Below are positions 12,858 to 24,770 of a stretch of 64,000 nt of DNA, piece after piece. The notes beneath the pieces were generated by a model. The model was not told the origin of the DNA. It saw only the letters and a list, made by a program, of their open reading frames with translations, and made no database searches. A program made the position numbers and the translations under genes. The stretch covers positions 46,567,001 to 46,631,000 of the forward strand of contig OX419755.1 in assembly GCA_948567375.1 (NCBI GenBank). The letters run 5' to 3'. Each line of letters starts with the position of its first letter. The stretch's first letter is position 1. This DNA is from Lunularia cruciata (lineage: Eukaryota > Streptophyta > Marchantiopsida > Lunulariales > Lunulariaceae).

Positions 12858-13019
12858 AACCTCCCTCCTTGTAAGACGTAACGTCCTCATTGTGCAGTTG
12901 TTGCTCAAACACTTGCACCAACACCGGTGCATGTGCCAAATTGGTAGCGGGCTCTCTAGGTTGCTTCATAGAGGAGGTAACCTTTCCATTGTTCTAGAAA
13001 TTCCACCCACAGATGGTGA

Positions 13020-13200
13020 GTACCATGCATGCATTTTTGGAGAATACGCTCCACTTCATATTCCTTCATGCCATCAATGAATGTTGGACAAGGTAGAATG
13101 TCTTATGTGGAATGACACTGGCTTGATCAGGGAGCATAACTACATAGAAGGGAAACATGGAACACTAGATGGATCTTCATGTGTGGTGGCAACTTGAGGT
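13020..13200 (-). pseudogene. Chromodomain end of gypsy polyprotein (minus copy)
   Basis: The reverse complement matches the chromodomain stretch of the plus-strand element at 57690-57810 (EEYEVKRILQKC region). The 'YxVKWKG' half is poorly preserved here. In chromoviruses this C-terminal integrase extension directs insertion to particular chromatin. Identification rests on similarity to the other copy. Confidence 0.55.
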
Positions 13201-13835
13201 GATAGGCCACATTGTTGACTCAACAAAGAATCAAAAAGGCCCAATAAAACGAGGTATGAGCTTATGAGGTCCAACTATTGTGAGATTTATTAAAGTGGAG
13301 CAATGTGCATGAGCATATTACTTTTGTCAATTTGGCGCAATCTGTAATACATGTTTGGCAATCTCCACACTTTGTTAGATTCTAGAAACAAATGTGTTGA
13401 CTAGGTCAACCTTGGTAGCTACCAGACGGATCTTCATCAAGCTAGAAGGTGTGAAGAGATACTCACCATACATGAGGAAGAACAAAGTGACATGGATGGA
13501 TGCATTCACCAAATTTTTGTAAGCAAATTCCACCAATGGGAGTAGGGTGTCCTATCTCTTTTACTCCTCTAAGGTGAAGTTGCGTAACATGTCTTCAATA
13601 GTGCAATTAGCCGGCTCTGTTTGTCCATCTATTTGTGGGTGGTAAGCTATAGACATGGCCAACTTGGTTTTGAAGAAACCAAAGAGTGTTTGCCAAAACA
13701 AACTGGTGAACTGAGTGCCTCTATCTTTGATAAGTACTCGAGATAAGCCATGGTGAGAGAAGACTACATCTAAATATAATTAAGCTAGTTGTGGAGCGGT
13801 CACATCCTTGGTGGTAGGGCTTACATTTTGCTGAG

Positions 13836-14249
13836 TCAATCCACAAAGACCATGATGAACCTTGAGGTGGTCTTGGGTAATTTACACACAAGATCCATAC
13901 TCACATGTTCCCAACGTATGCGAGGAGTGGGGAGAGGTTGAAGGAGCCTTGCATAAGCTTGATTAGAAGCTTTGTTCTGTTGATAGAGTAGGTAGCTATG
14001 CATGCAGTCCATCACGTCATTGCTCATCATGGGCCAATAGTAATGGTGTTGGACTACATCCAAGGTCTTGTCCACTTGGACAAGACTTGTAAGGGCCAAA
14101 GCATGACATTCTGCAAGAATGGTGGTGCATAATTTTGGGATATTTGGGATCCATAATCTGCCATCACAAAAGGTGAGTCCTTGGGTGTTGGTGATGCCTT
14201 TGGTCAATTGCGCTCCCACAATTTGTGGATCAATTTTTATAGTAGCCAA
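13836..14249 (-). pseudogene. Gypsy integrase N-terminal fragment
   Basis: The frame reads GLTFCDGRLWIPNIP, then a degraded HHCC zinc domain (CHALAL, HHYYWPMMSNDVMDC, LLYQQNKASNQ, where the expected CxxC is changed), then HVSMDLVCKLPKT, the start of the DDE catalytic core with its first aspartate. The frame ends near 13836; more of the core lies at 13500-13830 with stops. This is normally the enzyme that inserts the cDNA into the genome. Confidence 0.75.
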
Positions 14250-14569
14250 AATATTTGACTAGAATTCAGGTTAATCTTAACCTCTACCACCAAGTTATTT
14301 GTCATTAGGATGCGGGTGAATGCATCTGCAAGTTACTTCTTACCTTCCACATAGATGATTGTCATATTGAAGTGTTTTCACCACTCTGCCCACCAAATTT
14401 GGCAATGAGATAGATCCTTCTACGTCTCAAGGTAGACTAGAGGTTTGTGGTTTGTCTCTACTACAAATACCTTCTTGCCCAAATAGTGCTTCCAATGCTT
14501 GGTTGCAAGGACAATGGCCAACTGTTCTCATTCTATGGTATGGTAGTTGTGCTTTGCCGGTAATAACCT

Positions 14570-15355
14570 TCAAGAGAAATATGCAATTGGATGCCATCCG
14601 TCATGCCACCCTAGGACTGCTCCTATTGCTACACTTGATGCATCTATAGTCAACTTGATTGGATGTTTTGGGTCATACCACTTCAAGATTGGTGCATATA
14701 GCAAGGTGGCTTTCAATTCTTGAATGGCCAACTCTTGTGCGGTTCTCCATGTCCACTTCTTCCCCTTGCCAAGTAGTGTTATTAAAGGTTGTGTAACCTT
14801 GGAGAAGTCCTTGACAAATTGATGATAGAACCTTGTCAACCCCCCAAAGCTCTTGAGTTGAGCCTGATCTTGTGGGGCACTCCATTTTTGAATGACCTCA
14901 ATTTTATCCGTCAATACTTGAATACCCTTTGCACTTACTCTATGTCCCAAGTAGTCTACTTCAGACTTACCAAACTTGCACTTTGAGATTTTGGCATACA
15001 ATTGATTATGTCTTAAAATCTAGATGACTTCTTGTAGATGCTATTTGTGTTTTGTCACCGTGCTTTTGTATACTAAAATGTCATCTAGGAAGACGATAAT
15101 AGACTTATCTAAATGTGGACAAAATATGTCATTCATTAGACTCATGAAAGAGGCAGGTGCATTGGTGAGACCAAAAGGCATCACAAGATACTTGAAGTGG
15201 TCATACCTAGTTTGAAAGGCATTTTTGTACATATCCTCCTTTACAATTTGGATTTGATTGTAACTACTTAGTAAATATAGTTTGGTGAAGTGCCTTGCTT
15301 CATTAAGTTGATCAAATTGGTCATCCATGCAATGTAAGAGGTATTTGTTTTTCAT
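14570..15355 (-). pseudogene. Gypsy reverse transcriptase and start of RNase H (minus copy)
   Basis: Two frames cover the region. At 15355-15041 there are [21 protein letters not shown] and [13 protein letters not shown], so the catalytic LDD motif is intact. At 15001-14570 follow YAKISKCKFGKSEVDYLGH, a connection domain (LKSFGGLTRFYHQFVKDFS), and the RNase H start (KLTIDASSVAIGAVLG, with the first aspartate). A frameshift near 15030 separates them. Upstream, the finger region and CIDYR motif lie at about 15360-15420 with stops. Confidence 0.85.
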
Positions 15356-15578
15356 TATTTGCTGATTGAGACTTCAATAGTCAATGCACATGCACATTGT
15401 ACCGTCCTTCTTCTTCAGGCACAAGACAAGAGCCCCATATGGTGATACGTTGGGTTGGATGAACCCTTTTTGTAGCATATCCTCAATTTGATTCTTACAC
15501 TTTCCAACTCATGAGGTGATAGGCAATATGGGGTCTTACAAGGAGGTGTCTTCCCAAGGAGTGCCTCAATTTTATGAT

Positions 15579-17330
15579 CTACTTTCCTTTTGGTGGTAAT
15601 CTTGAGGATAGATCATGGGGAAAGACATCTTGAAACTCATTTACCACATTTTTCAATTTCTCAAGAATTTGTCTACTGAGTTGTGCACTATGGACTTCTC
15701 TTATTAGACCCATGAAACATCTATTGGTCTTAGAGATAGTTGTTGTCCCTATGACATAGGGAGGTAATTCTTGCCTTTGTGGTTTTTCTTTAACCCTAAT
15801 GATCGACCATTGGTGAGTTCTCACTACTTTCTTCCTCCAATCTACCATAGGGTTGTAATGCTCCATCCAACCCTATGGTATGACTAAGATTGCTTCATAA
15901 TGAGCTAATTGTATCACTTGCCACTCAATTGCTTCCTGATATTCTCCTACAAAGAGTGTTACCTGTCTAGGTAATGATTCAACCCTCTCTATTCTCCTGT
16001 TAGGTAACTCTACTTCTTCACTCTCATCTCTTTTTAGATCTATTCAATAGAGTGAGATAATAAATTCTTTGTTGCTCTTGGATCTATGAATACTCACTTG
16101 ATTGCCTTCCAGGACTCCATTTACTACAATCAATTGTGAGGTTGCATTTTGGTACCTTTTTGCACTTGTCTTCTTCCTTATTGAACAAATAAATCCGTGA
16201 TGTACATTTACTGGTGCTCTTTGTTTTCCAAAGTAATTTTGACCTCTTCTTCTTCAATGCGTCACTCCATGTTGTTCAAAGATCACATGTATGAAGGCCA
16301 AAGGCTTCTAGGGAGACAAGCATGATAATTGGTAGATATATGCCCAATACAACTATAATTGTAACAATGACATTGTTCTCCTCGAGTTCCTTCTCCTTGT
16401 GGAACTCCATCTCTTCGTTCCTCTACTTGTCCTTGCTCTCTTTGAAGTGGTTGTGCTCCTTGGTCTTGAAACCAAAGGTTGCCCAATTCAATCGGTATTG
16501 GTCCACCCATGTGTGACATTTCTACCCAATAATGTTGAGGTAGAACTACTCCTTCACCTCCATCCAATGCTCTTGCTATTCTTTGTGCATAAGCAATGGT
16601 TTCAAATAATGTGTGAGGATTTTGTACCATGATTTCTTGGCAAATCTGCTCCTTCAACCCTCATTTGAAATTGCTAAGAGCCTCTATTGGACTCATGTTA
16701 GTTATTACAACTTGTAGATCCAAAAATGCCTCCACATACTCTTGTACATTGTTCTTCTATTTCAATCCCCATAGTCGGATAAGGGTCATCTGCATAGAAT
16801 CCACCAACTAGAAATTATTCAATAATTCTTCTTGCATTGTTGTCCATGTGACCTCCCTTCTTTCTACCAACATGGATCGTTCCCAAGCATCATACCATGT
16901 GAAGGCTTTATTGGTCAAGTAACCACATGTAAACACGCTTGTAGCATGCTTGGTGATCTCTATTGGGAGCAACTAGAAATATTGATTCATTCTTGAGATC
17001 CATTTCTTCACTACTCCCATTGTACGCTATTCCTTGTGAGGCTCAATGTTGCAAGTCTTCTTCATCCGGAGTAGTAGTGTGGCTTCATCATTGACAGGGT
17101 TTGTAGGCACATGTGCATCTCCGAGTACTTCAATCGTAGGTATTGGGTTTTGAGATGGCTCTTCTTCTTGCATTGCTTGATCATTCTTGAGGGTCTACAC
17201 TTGACTTTGTAACGCCTCCATGGTCATCTTAATCTCTCAAAATTTGTCCAATATCCCCTGCATTCCTTGCACCAACTCTTGCAACTACGGATCCATGGTT
17301 CGTATAACACTTAATTGCTATTACCTACTT
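15579..17330 (-). pseudogene. Gypsy gag and protease region (minus copy)
   Basis: The frame at 15866-15579 (MEHYNPMVDW, EFQDVFPHDLSSRLPP) is the linker between protease and RT. The frame at 16657-16283 is the C-terminal part of gag: KEQICQEIMVQNP, then a CCHC-like knuckle (CYNYSCIGHISTNYHAC) in which two positions read Tyr where Cys is expected compared with the plus copy. Gag continues with stops to about 17330, where a start similar to the MDPQLQEL of the plus copy can be read. Confidence 0.7.
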
Positions 17331-17533
17331 AAATAGAGAGTTAATATGATCACTATGGAGGGTGCACAATTTATCAGAACTATCATTTGGACCGTAGAGC
17401 CTACCACTCATTGATAATATTCTTCACCAAAAAAATTTGACTATAAAATCTTTAAACATCACTTTTGGTCTCACTACATAATGAATTTCTACTCGAGTGT
17501 TAAAAAGGAAAGGATTTGGGACATTTGAATCTA

Positions 17534-17755
17534 TCACAACAAAATGTAAATTGTCAAATCCCACTCTCTATTGTAAATCACTACAAGCAAAATCACTGGG
17601 TTTGGCAAATTCATCACTATATCCATGAACTCTACTTCGAAGTGAAACACAAGATACACTCTTACTTGCTCACATTGAATGTACATAATCTTGATGTGGA
17701 ATGGATCCAAGAATAGAAAGTAAGGTGTTGGATATTGTCCTCTTAGAGCCTCCAT
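17534..17755 (-). CDS. Leader ORF upstream of gag (minus copy)
   Basis: A 73-codon frame lies between the primer-binding site and gag. It aligns over about 60 residues with the ORF at 52926-53120 of the other element: PFHIKIMYIQ against PFHIKVMYIQ, VEFMDIVMNLPNPVIL against VEFIDKVMNSPNLVIL. The frame stays open in both elements although their gag and pol are broken. I do not recognise the protein. Whether it is expressed separately or was once fused to gag is unknown. Confidence 0.5.
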   Translation of the reverse strand: MEALRGQYPTPYFLFLDPFHIKIMYIQCEQVRVYLVFHFEVEFMDIVMNLPNPVILLVVIYNREWDLTIYILL

Positions 17756-17893
17756 TCCATCCTCCCTCCAGCACTCCTAATCTACCAATTATACTAAGAT
17801 GTCTCTCCTCAAAATTACTCAATCTCAATAGCTCATGTTCTTCCTAGAGGGTTGATCCTCTCTCTTAGATGACAACACCTTATGTAATACCAT

Positions 17894-18643
17894 TTTAATA
17901 TTCTAAGGATAGGAGACATGAAGAGAAACACACCATGAGAAACACACAATTTCACACTCAAACCTCTAATGCCCCAAAGGAGCACCTTCTCTTTATTATA
18001 TACACAAAGGAGATCTCCTCAAAGGAAGCTCCACAATATGATTAGGCACATAGATAGGTGACATGTCAGCAAGCTCCACCCTTGGGTTACTTACTTGGAT
18101 GGTTGAGATGTTGGTCTTGATCCTATTTGGTTGGTGAAACAAGCTTTGACCGGAGGGAATCTTTTAGGGAATCTTCCTATAAGAATCTCAATCACATGGA
18201 TGAAGTACCATTGGAAAGCTCTCAATGAGACAAACCAGGGGGGAGGAAGGCCAACCTTTCTTCTATTGGAGGGGATCTACACATTTTTTAGGCCTAATTC
18301 ATCCGTTTAGAACTCCAAAATTACCTTCAAAAATTTTAGGCATATTTCGATTCCTACTCTATTTGTAGAAGTCACCTTTTGGTAATACCTCTATTTGATA
18401 TATTTAGTCCATCATTTGTAACATCTTTCTAGATGTTACCAAACCAATTCTCACCTTTAAATCACATGTCTAGTTGTTAGTTCTAAGGTTTTCAAGTCTA
18501 TTTCAATTTTTGCACTATTATTGGAAGTACTCCTTTCGTGATACTTCTATCTAATCTATTTTGACCATCATGTATAACATAATTCCAGATATTACCAAAC
18601 CAAAGTTTATAGCTAGATCATATGGCTAGCTCTTGGTATTACA
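17894..18643 (-). repeat. 5' LTR of minus-strand gypsy element
   Basis: It is 750 bp and ends CTTGGTATTACA. The other end is altered (TTTAATATTCTAAGG in place of TGTAATACTCCAAGG), and the adjacent primer-binding site is also degraded. The divergence from its partner LTR indicates an old insertion. Confidence 0.85.
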
Positions 18644-18891
18644 TGTAGCTACTTACGCCAGATTTTGCTTTGAAAATCAATCTCTTTGATAGGCCAAGAC
18701 TCAAATAGACAAAACCAATGGTTGAAGATTGGAGGAGTTGCTACATCTTGTTTCCTTGTTGTTTGTTGCTTTGCTCCATTGACATCACTAATTTATTGAA
18801 GTCAAGCTCTCAATACCATGCAACCTTTCCACTCCTTAACAAATGATGTATTAGAGCTTCAAAGTAAAGGTACATTACTTGTTCTTGGTGA

Positions 18892-19642
18892 TATAATACT
18901 CCAAGGATAGGAGACCTGAAGAGAAACACACCATGAGAAACACACACTTTCACACTCAAACTCCGATGCCCCAAAGGAGCACCTTTTCTTTATTATATAG
19001 GCAAAGCGGATCTCCTCCAATGAAGCTCCACCATAGGATTAGGTACATAGATAGGTGACATGTCAGCAAGCTCCACCCTTGGATTACTTACTTGGATGGG
19101 TGACATGTCGGTCCTGGTCCTATCTGGTTGGTCAAACAAGCTTTGACCGGAGGAATCTTTTAGGGAATCTTCTGGTAGGAATCTCAGAATCACATGGATG
19201 AGGTACCGTTGGAAAGCTCTTGATGAGACAAAGCAATGGGAATCCTCACTTCCACTTGGTGTAGGGGGTTAGATTGTGCACATTTTTAGGCCTAATTCAT
19301 CCATTTAGGCCTCCAAAATTGCCTTTAAAGATTTTAGGCATATTTTGGTTCCAACTCTATTTGTAGAAGTCCCCTTTTGGTGATACCTCTTTCTAATCAA
19401 TTCAGTCCATCCTGTGTAACATCCTTCCAGATGCTACCAACCCAATTCTCACCTTCAAATCATATGTTTAGCTATTGGTTCTAAGGTTTTCAAATCTATT
19501 TCGGTTTTTTGCCCTATTAGTAGAAATACCCTTTTGGTGATACTTCTATCTGATCTATTTTGACCATCATGTATAACATCATTCCAGATGTTACCAAACC
19601 AAATTTCATATCTAGATCATATGGCTAGCTCTTGGTATTATA
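18892..19642 (-). mobile_element. Solo LTR with perfect 5-bp target duplication
   Basis: A single 751-bp LTR of the same gypsy family (TATAATACTCCAAGG ... CTTGGTATTATA) has no internal region. It is flanked by GGTGA at 18887-18891 and GGTGA at 19643-19647. This is the expected product of recombination between the two LTRs of a full element. It splits the GDFN motif of the LINE endonuclease. Confidence 0.93.
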
Positions 19643-20559
19643 GGTGACTTCAATGTTAAGATCCAAGCTTCTTAGATTCTTGAGTTTATTGACCTTGAGA
19701 ATGATGCTATTTATACCTTGATAGATGATTCAAGCACTTGGTCCCACTCTTCCCTGGATTTTATGACTAGTTGACCATGAGTGAGCACTTTCTAAGCTTT
19801 AGTACAAATTGTAGCTTGAAGATCCTGTGTGTCCTTTCTCAATTTCCTAAAACTTTCAAGAGCACATGTTGTGTTTTTGTTGGATCAAGCAACATAATTA
19901 TAGTGCTCATGTCACCCACTGATATACACCTTGTGTCAGATTTTGATGTTTTAGATCCTCAAAGCTGAATCTGACCATGCACCTTCTTCCTTTCCCCAAG
20001 AGAACCACATTACCTATTGAGCCTATCTCTAGAGTGAAACTCAGTCAAGACTTTCACAAGAGATATTTGTACCAACAAGCTATCCAAGAGAAGTTGAGTT
20101 CTATGGAGTGGAGCTCTAATTTCCCACAACAAAGTGACCAATTGATTGGACTTCTTCAATAAGTATCAGCTTTGTTGTTCCCAATAGCATCTCACAAGAA
20201 GATACTTGTTCTCCCTTGCAATAAGTTCTATGATGCTAATTGTAAAATGGCAAGGATCAAAGCTATGGATAGGTCTCTTGATTAGATAACACAAAATTTG
20301 GCTTTTGTATCTCATAGAAAATTGGTGAAGTGCAAGAAACAAGCATTTTTAAGACTTAAATGGTTGACTTGAGCAATAAATATAGGACCAAACCCAAGGC
20401 TTTTTGGAAGAATGGTATTATTAGATCCCCATCACCATTGTTGGACTTGAAGAAGCTTTGTAACTATGTCAAGGATATGTACTTCTTCTCTGGTGCTCCA
20501 AGCATGGCACCTAGCTTAAGATCTACTCTCACCATCTCTAAAGCTTATGTCAAGTAAAA

Positions 20560-21925
20560 ACTCAACAAGTTGGCAAATGTTCAAGCTGAAGACCTTGATG
20601 GACTTTGTGTCAAACTTTTGAAATGGTGCGGTAGCCATCTGATTTCAATACTCACTTCTCTCTTGAATGAGGCAATCAGGTGGGGCTTTGCTAAGAGATG
20701 GTGCTTGTAGAAGGTATTTACAAGTCTGGCTAAAGAGATGATGTCTCCAATAACCAGACCATACTAGTTAGTAGTATCTTTGCCAAGTTGTATGGTCAAA
20801 TTTTGGAGTTTAGGTTGAGTACTTGGGTTGAAAAGTATAGAATTTAAGCTAAGTGCCAAGCTTATTTCAGATCAAACTTTAGCACTTTGGACCATCTTTT
20901 AGTACTCCATATTTTGTGGTCAAAATCTAAAGGTGTTGTGAGAGCTCTATATGTTGCATTTATTGATTGCTAGAAGGCCTTTGATAAGGTGCTTATGAAA
21001 TCTCTTAGTGAGAGACTCATAGAAGTTGATGTTTTTGTGGATCTAATTAGTGATATCTCTAAGCTCTATGAGAAAGTTGTTGTAAGACTTTCATCTTTGA
21101 GCTCTTAAGATGTCCTTAGCACAATGAGTGTGATACAAGGTTGTTCTCTATGCCCAACTCCATTTGGAATCTTCATAGATGATGTAGAGAGAGTACTCAT
21201 GGAAGTTGGAGCTATTGGTGTAGAGGTTGGCTTTTTGATGATACATGCACTCCTTTATACATATGATGTAGTGATCCTCTCCACCAACCTAGAGAGTTAC
21301 ATAAGCTATTGAATTTTCTTCTTTGGCTTTGCAATCAAACAAAGATGGAAGTGAACCTTGACAAGTGCAAGGTGATTGTTATGGGTTCTAAAGGTGTCAC
21401 ACCTGTCTTTTTTTATATACAGCATATAGAGTAGGTTTCTTCTCATAAATACTTGGGCCTTGAGTTTTCTCATGACTATAGTTGATCTACTTGTGTGAAA
21501 AATCAAATCAACATGGGGTTTAGAGCTTTGTATTCACTCATGAATAGCTCTAGACTTGCTCATCTTACCACGTAGGAGTTGAAGAAGGTGTTGTTCATAT
21601 CTCTTGTACAGCCATTGGTTTTCTATGGTGCTCAGATTTGGGGTCCATGTACTAAGAAGACTTGGTGGCAAAAGGTGGAGAAAGTTCAAAAACTATTCTT
21701 GTGTGATGAACTTTGGGTGAGGACTCAAACTCCTTATATATTAATGCTTGCTAAAACTTTGTTTTTTCCTCTTGAGGCTGAAACTTTGTTCTTAGCTCTC
21801 ACATATGCCACTAAGGTGAGGTCCATGGAGCATGAAAGACTTCTCTACCAAGATTTTTGTGTCACCATATCTATTGGTTGGTATACAAATCTGTTTGTAT
21901 GGGCCACAAGGTGGAAGGTTTTTTA
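20560..21925 (+). pseudogene. LINE reverse transcriptase (plus copy), decayed
   Basis: The RT core of the plus-strand LINE can be read with stops and shifts: AEDLDGLCVKLLKW near 20590, AFIDC*KAFDKV near 20957, SVIQGCSLCPTPFGIFIDD (21127) and LLYTYDVVILS near 21255, where the catalytic YxDD reads Y-T-Y-D. The frame at 21579-21926 carries the C-terminal region (LVQPLVFYGAQIWGPCTKKT). Between 20160 and 20560 lies the linker from endonuclease to RT. It is clearly inactive. Confidence 0.8.
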
Positions 21926-22499
21926 GCGAGATTGGAGATTGGAGCCTATTGAACTATGAGAGGTGATCAAGGATCATTCCTACTTTGCTTATGGCAGGAT
22001 CTCGATACCAAGCTGGTGTTTTATTAGCATTTTTTAATCCTATGTTGGTGTATTGTGAGCAAGACTATCTATTGGCTAAGATTTTTACTTCACTTAGACA
22101 TGTTTTTGCTAGTATAGAACTAGCTCTCATAGATTAGATGTAAAACAAGGATATTGGTAGTAGATAGAGCACTCTATGCAGATTTGCATATTGTGTACTA
22201 TGAGTAAAGTTGAAGATGAGCACAATGTCTTTGTTGAGTGCCCTTGTTACCAACAAATGAAAGATGACATGAGACTAGTTGTAGTGATTTCTCAACACTC
22301 ATGCAGATTAAGGCTTTAGTGTTAGGGAAGTATATAATAAAGATTAGTTTAATTGGACCAATTTGTTATAGATTGGTCAGATGCTCTATGCTCTTGCCTA
22401 GGCTCATGTTTTCATATGTTTTGTATTGTATTTTTAGCCTTTAAATTTTTGGTGTCTTCCATGCTTTATATTTCATTGTTTCATTAGTTTTCTATCCAT

Positions 22500-23210
22500 A
22501 TTAGTATTATGGATGTGCACTAGTTTGTTTTATGGAAATTCAGGATTATAATTGTCACTTTAAAAACATGATTACTTTGGTTCAAACTTGGTGTAAAGTG
22601 AAAACATATTATTTATATATTTTTATGACCAAATATATACTTAGTATTTTCTTAAGCTACAGTTATTTTTCATTAAATATTATTGAAATGTATTAAATCA
22701 TGAGAAGAATTTAATTATTAAATGATAGCAAATAAAAAATAAAAACTGTAATTGAGATCAATTTAAGACATTCATCATTGAGCTAATGTTTTTAAAATAT
22801 ATTTATAATATAATCTAAAGATTATAAGCTTGATAGTTTTATTTATATTTCAATGTTGAATTTAGACGATATTTATTTGATGGATATAAATTTAAGCAAT
22901 AGTAGATTGTAAAATTTAGATTTTAGATTGTTTGTAATTTATTTACAAATAGATGGATAAAAAACAACAATTATATACATAAAAGACTATAAATAAATAA
23001 AAATATTATTTGACTTCATTAAATGAACATTTATACAAAAGCTAGTTGATTTTAGCTTGACTTTAGCTTTGATTATATCTTTATACCAAGTTGATTTTAT
23101 CTTGATTTTATTTACCTACCATTCCATATATAGCAAGTCTATGATGGTTATTATATTGAACAATGATACATACAAGTGAAGTATAAATCTTGGCTAAAAG
23201 ATAATCTTAT
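22500..23210. other. AT-rich interval, no gene seen
   Basis: Follows the 3' end of the LINE. No ORF, repeat boundary or RNA gene can be supported. Confidence 0.5.
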
Positions 23211-23214
23211 TGAC

Positions 23215-23535
23215 AACTAAGTGTGAGAACTTGAACTAGTTATGCCTCGTTTCTTGTTTTGCTTCTTGAGGTTGAATTCTTGTTCTTTGCTCTCACTTAT
23301 GTCTTTAGGGTGAATTACATGGAATATGAGTGACTCTGATAGGCTCCTTATATTCTATAATCTATCAATTTATATTGAAACTTAGTTGCTTGAGCTACAA
23401 GGTGGAATATTACTGAATGATATTAGGAGTTGGAATCTATTGCTTTATGGGAGGTGATAAATGAGTAGTTCTTATGCTCTCTATGGTGCAAATATAGCAC
23501 TAAGATGGTGTTTTATAGACAATTTGTGAATTTTA
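23215..23535 (+). mobile_element. LINE C-terminal fragment, plus strand
   Basis: Nucleotide similarity to 21750-22080 of the larger LINE is clear (CTTGAGGTTGAATTCTTGTT against CTTGAGGCTGAAACTTTGTT; TGGAATCTATTGCTTTATGGGA against TGGAGCCTATTGAACTATGA). Stops are frequent. It meets an opposite-strand fragment of the same family near 23540. Confidence 0.7.
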
Positions 23536-23539
23536 TTTT

Positions 23540-24770
23540 GGTGTCTTCATCACACAAGAAGACTTTTTGAACCTTCTCAATATCTTCAACAACCATGTCT
23601 TCTTGTTTTCAAGGCCTTACACATGAGCACCAGAAAGAATCACATGATGGACAAGTGATTTGAACAACACCTTCTTTAGTTAACATATTGTAAGATAAGC
23701 AAGTCCACAATGATTCATGGTAAATACATAGCACTAAACCATACATTAACTCTATTTTTAACAAAAATTAAGCAAATATAGTCATGAGAAAACACCATTT
23801 TTCACCTTCTTTAGCTCAGATTTGACATGATCTTGAAAAATTCCTGAAAGGAAGTTCAATATTAGATGCCATGCATACAAGATACAAGAAGAAGTAGAGA
23901 TACTTCAAATAAATATTTCTCCTTCAAGTGCAAAGATAGTGATAAGGACCAATAAAAATAAGCTCTTTCAAAAAGCATTAGGATTGTAACTCAATTTAAT
24001 ACTCAACTCAATTTCTTAAGCCTTAAAAAAACTCTCTTCTTGCCTTTCACCAATTTCCTATGAGAAAGAAAGGCAATTTTCTATGCAATCAAGAGACTTC
24101 TCCATATCTTTGATCCTTAAAATTTTGTAGTATCCTGATCCCAATTGCTAAAAATGGGACAAAGTCTACTTATGTGAGATCATAGTGGAGAGAAAGTAGT
24201 TGAAGTATATTAAAGTGAACTAAAGTCCAATAAATTGATTATTTTGTTGCTTCAAATCAAAGCTCCACCGCATAATGCTCAACTTGTTCTTGATAGCTTG
24301 TTTGTATTGGTCTCTATTGTCCAAATCAATTTGGTATTTCCGTTAAAGACATGCTTGATAAGTGATTTGATCCTAATGAGGCAAGGAAGAAAAAGTGTGA
24401 AAGATAGGGAAGTACATAGTTGGATTAAAATTCAGAATTTTAAATTAAAAAATGAGAAATAATAGGTGTATCAATAGGTGAGGTAAGATTTTGATCTATG
24501 GTGTTAGATCTCATATAAGCAAAGCATATTCGCTTGCAAGTTTCACAAGATCAAGAAAGGACATTCAAGATCTTCAAGTTCCGTGTGGTAAAAAAGCTCA
24601 AGAAATGCTAACTCATGAATTTGCATTATAATTTGAGGAAAAGCTTGACCAAGCACTAGAATAATCTATCATGGGATGAATATTGTTGTCTTAATGTCTT
24701 TAAACTCATGAAATTGAGAACTTTGAATCCTAGCATTGAAATCACCAAGAACAATCATTGCAAAATTTAC
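23540..24770 (-). mobile_element. LINE fragment, minus strand, internally deleted
   Basis: Read on the minus strand, 24770-24700 gives IVLGDFNARIQSS, the GDFN endonuclease motif. Then 24180-23960 matches the linker before the RT (compare 20200-20350), and 23830-23556 matches the C-terminal region (compare 10690-10930). The RT core between the last two is missing, so the copy is internally deleted as well as decayed. Confidence 0.68.

Larger units (their letters stand above)
12108..18643 (-). mobile_element. Full-length Ty3/gypsy chromovirus, minus strand
   Basis: The element is about 6.5 kb, bounded by two LTRs of 750 bp (12108-12857 and 17894-18643) in the same orientation. Reading from right to left: LTR, degraded primer-binding site near 17882-17893, leader ORF, gag, protease region, reverse transcriptase, RNase H, integrase, chromodomain, polypurine tract, LTR. 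Flanking pentamers TATAG (12103-12107) and TGTAG (18644-18648) are a likely target duplication with one change. It is inserted in the endonuclease region of the plus-strand LINE. Many stops and frameshifts break the polyprotein. Confidence 0.9.
9320..22500 (+). mobile_element. Plus-strand LINE, broken by three nested insertions
   Basis: Pieces of one LINE remain collinear on the plus strand: about 9320-9975 (ORF1-like frame, then an endonuclease start near 9906, LTLLLWNIHML), 11907-12107 (GRGFGGIATYAR, the 'GGVALYVR' region of APE endonucleases), 18644-18891 (through LLVLGD), and 19643-22500 (rest of GDFN, reverse transcriptase, C-terminal domain, 3' region with a CATTG-rich tail). Between them lie a minus-strand LINE, a complete gypsy element and a solo LTR. 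Removing those insertions restores continuity of the endonuclease frame at two junctions. Stops are frequent, so the copy is dead. The 5' end is not defined. Confidence 0.72.
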
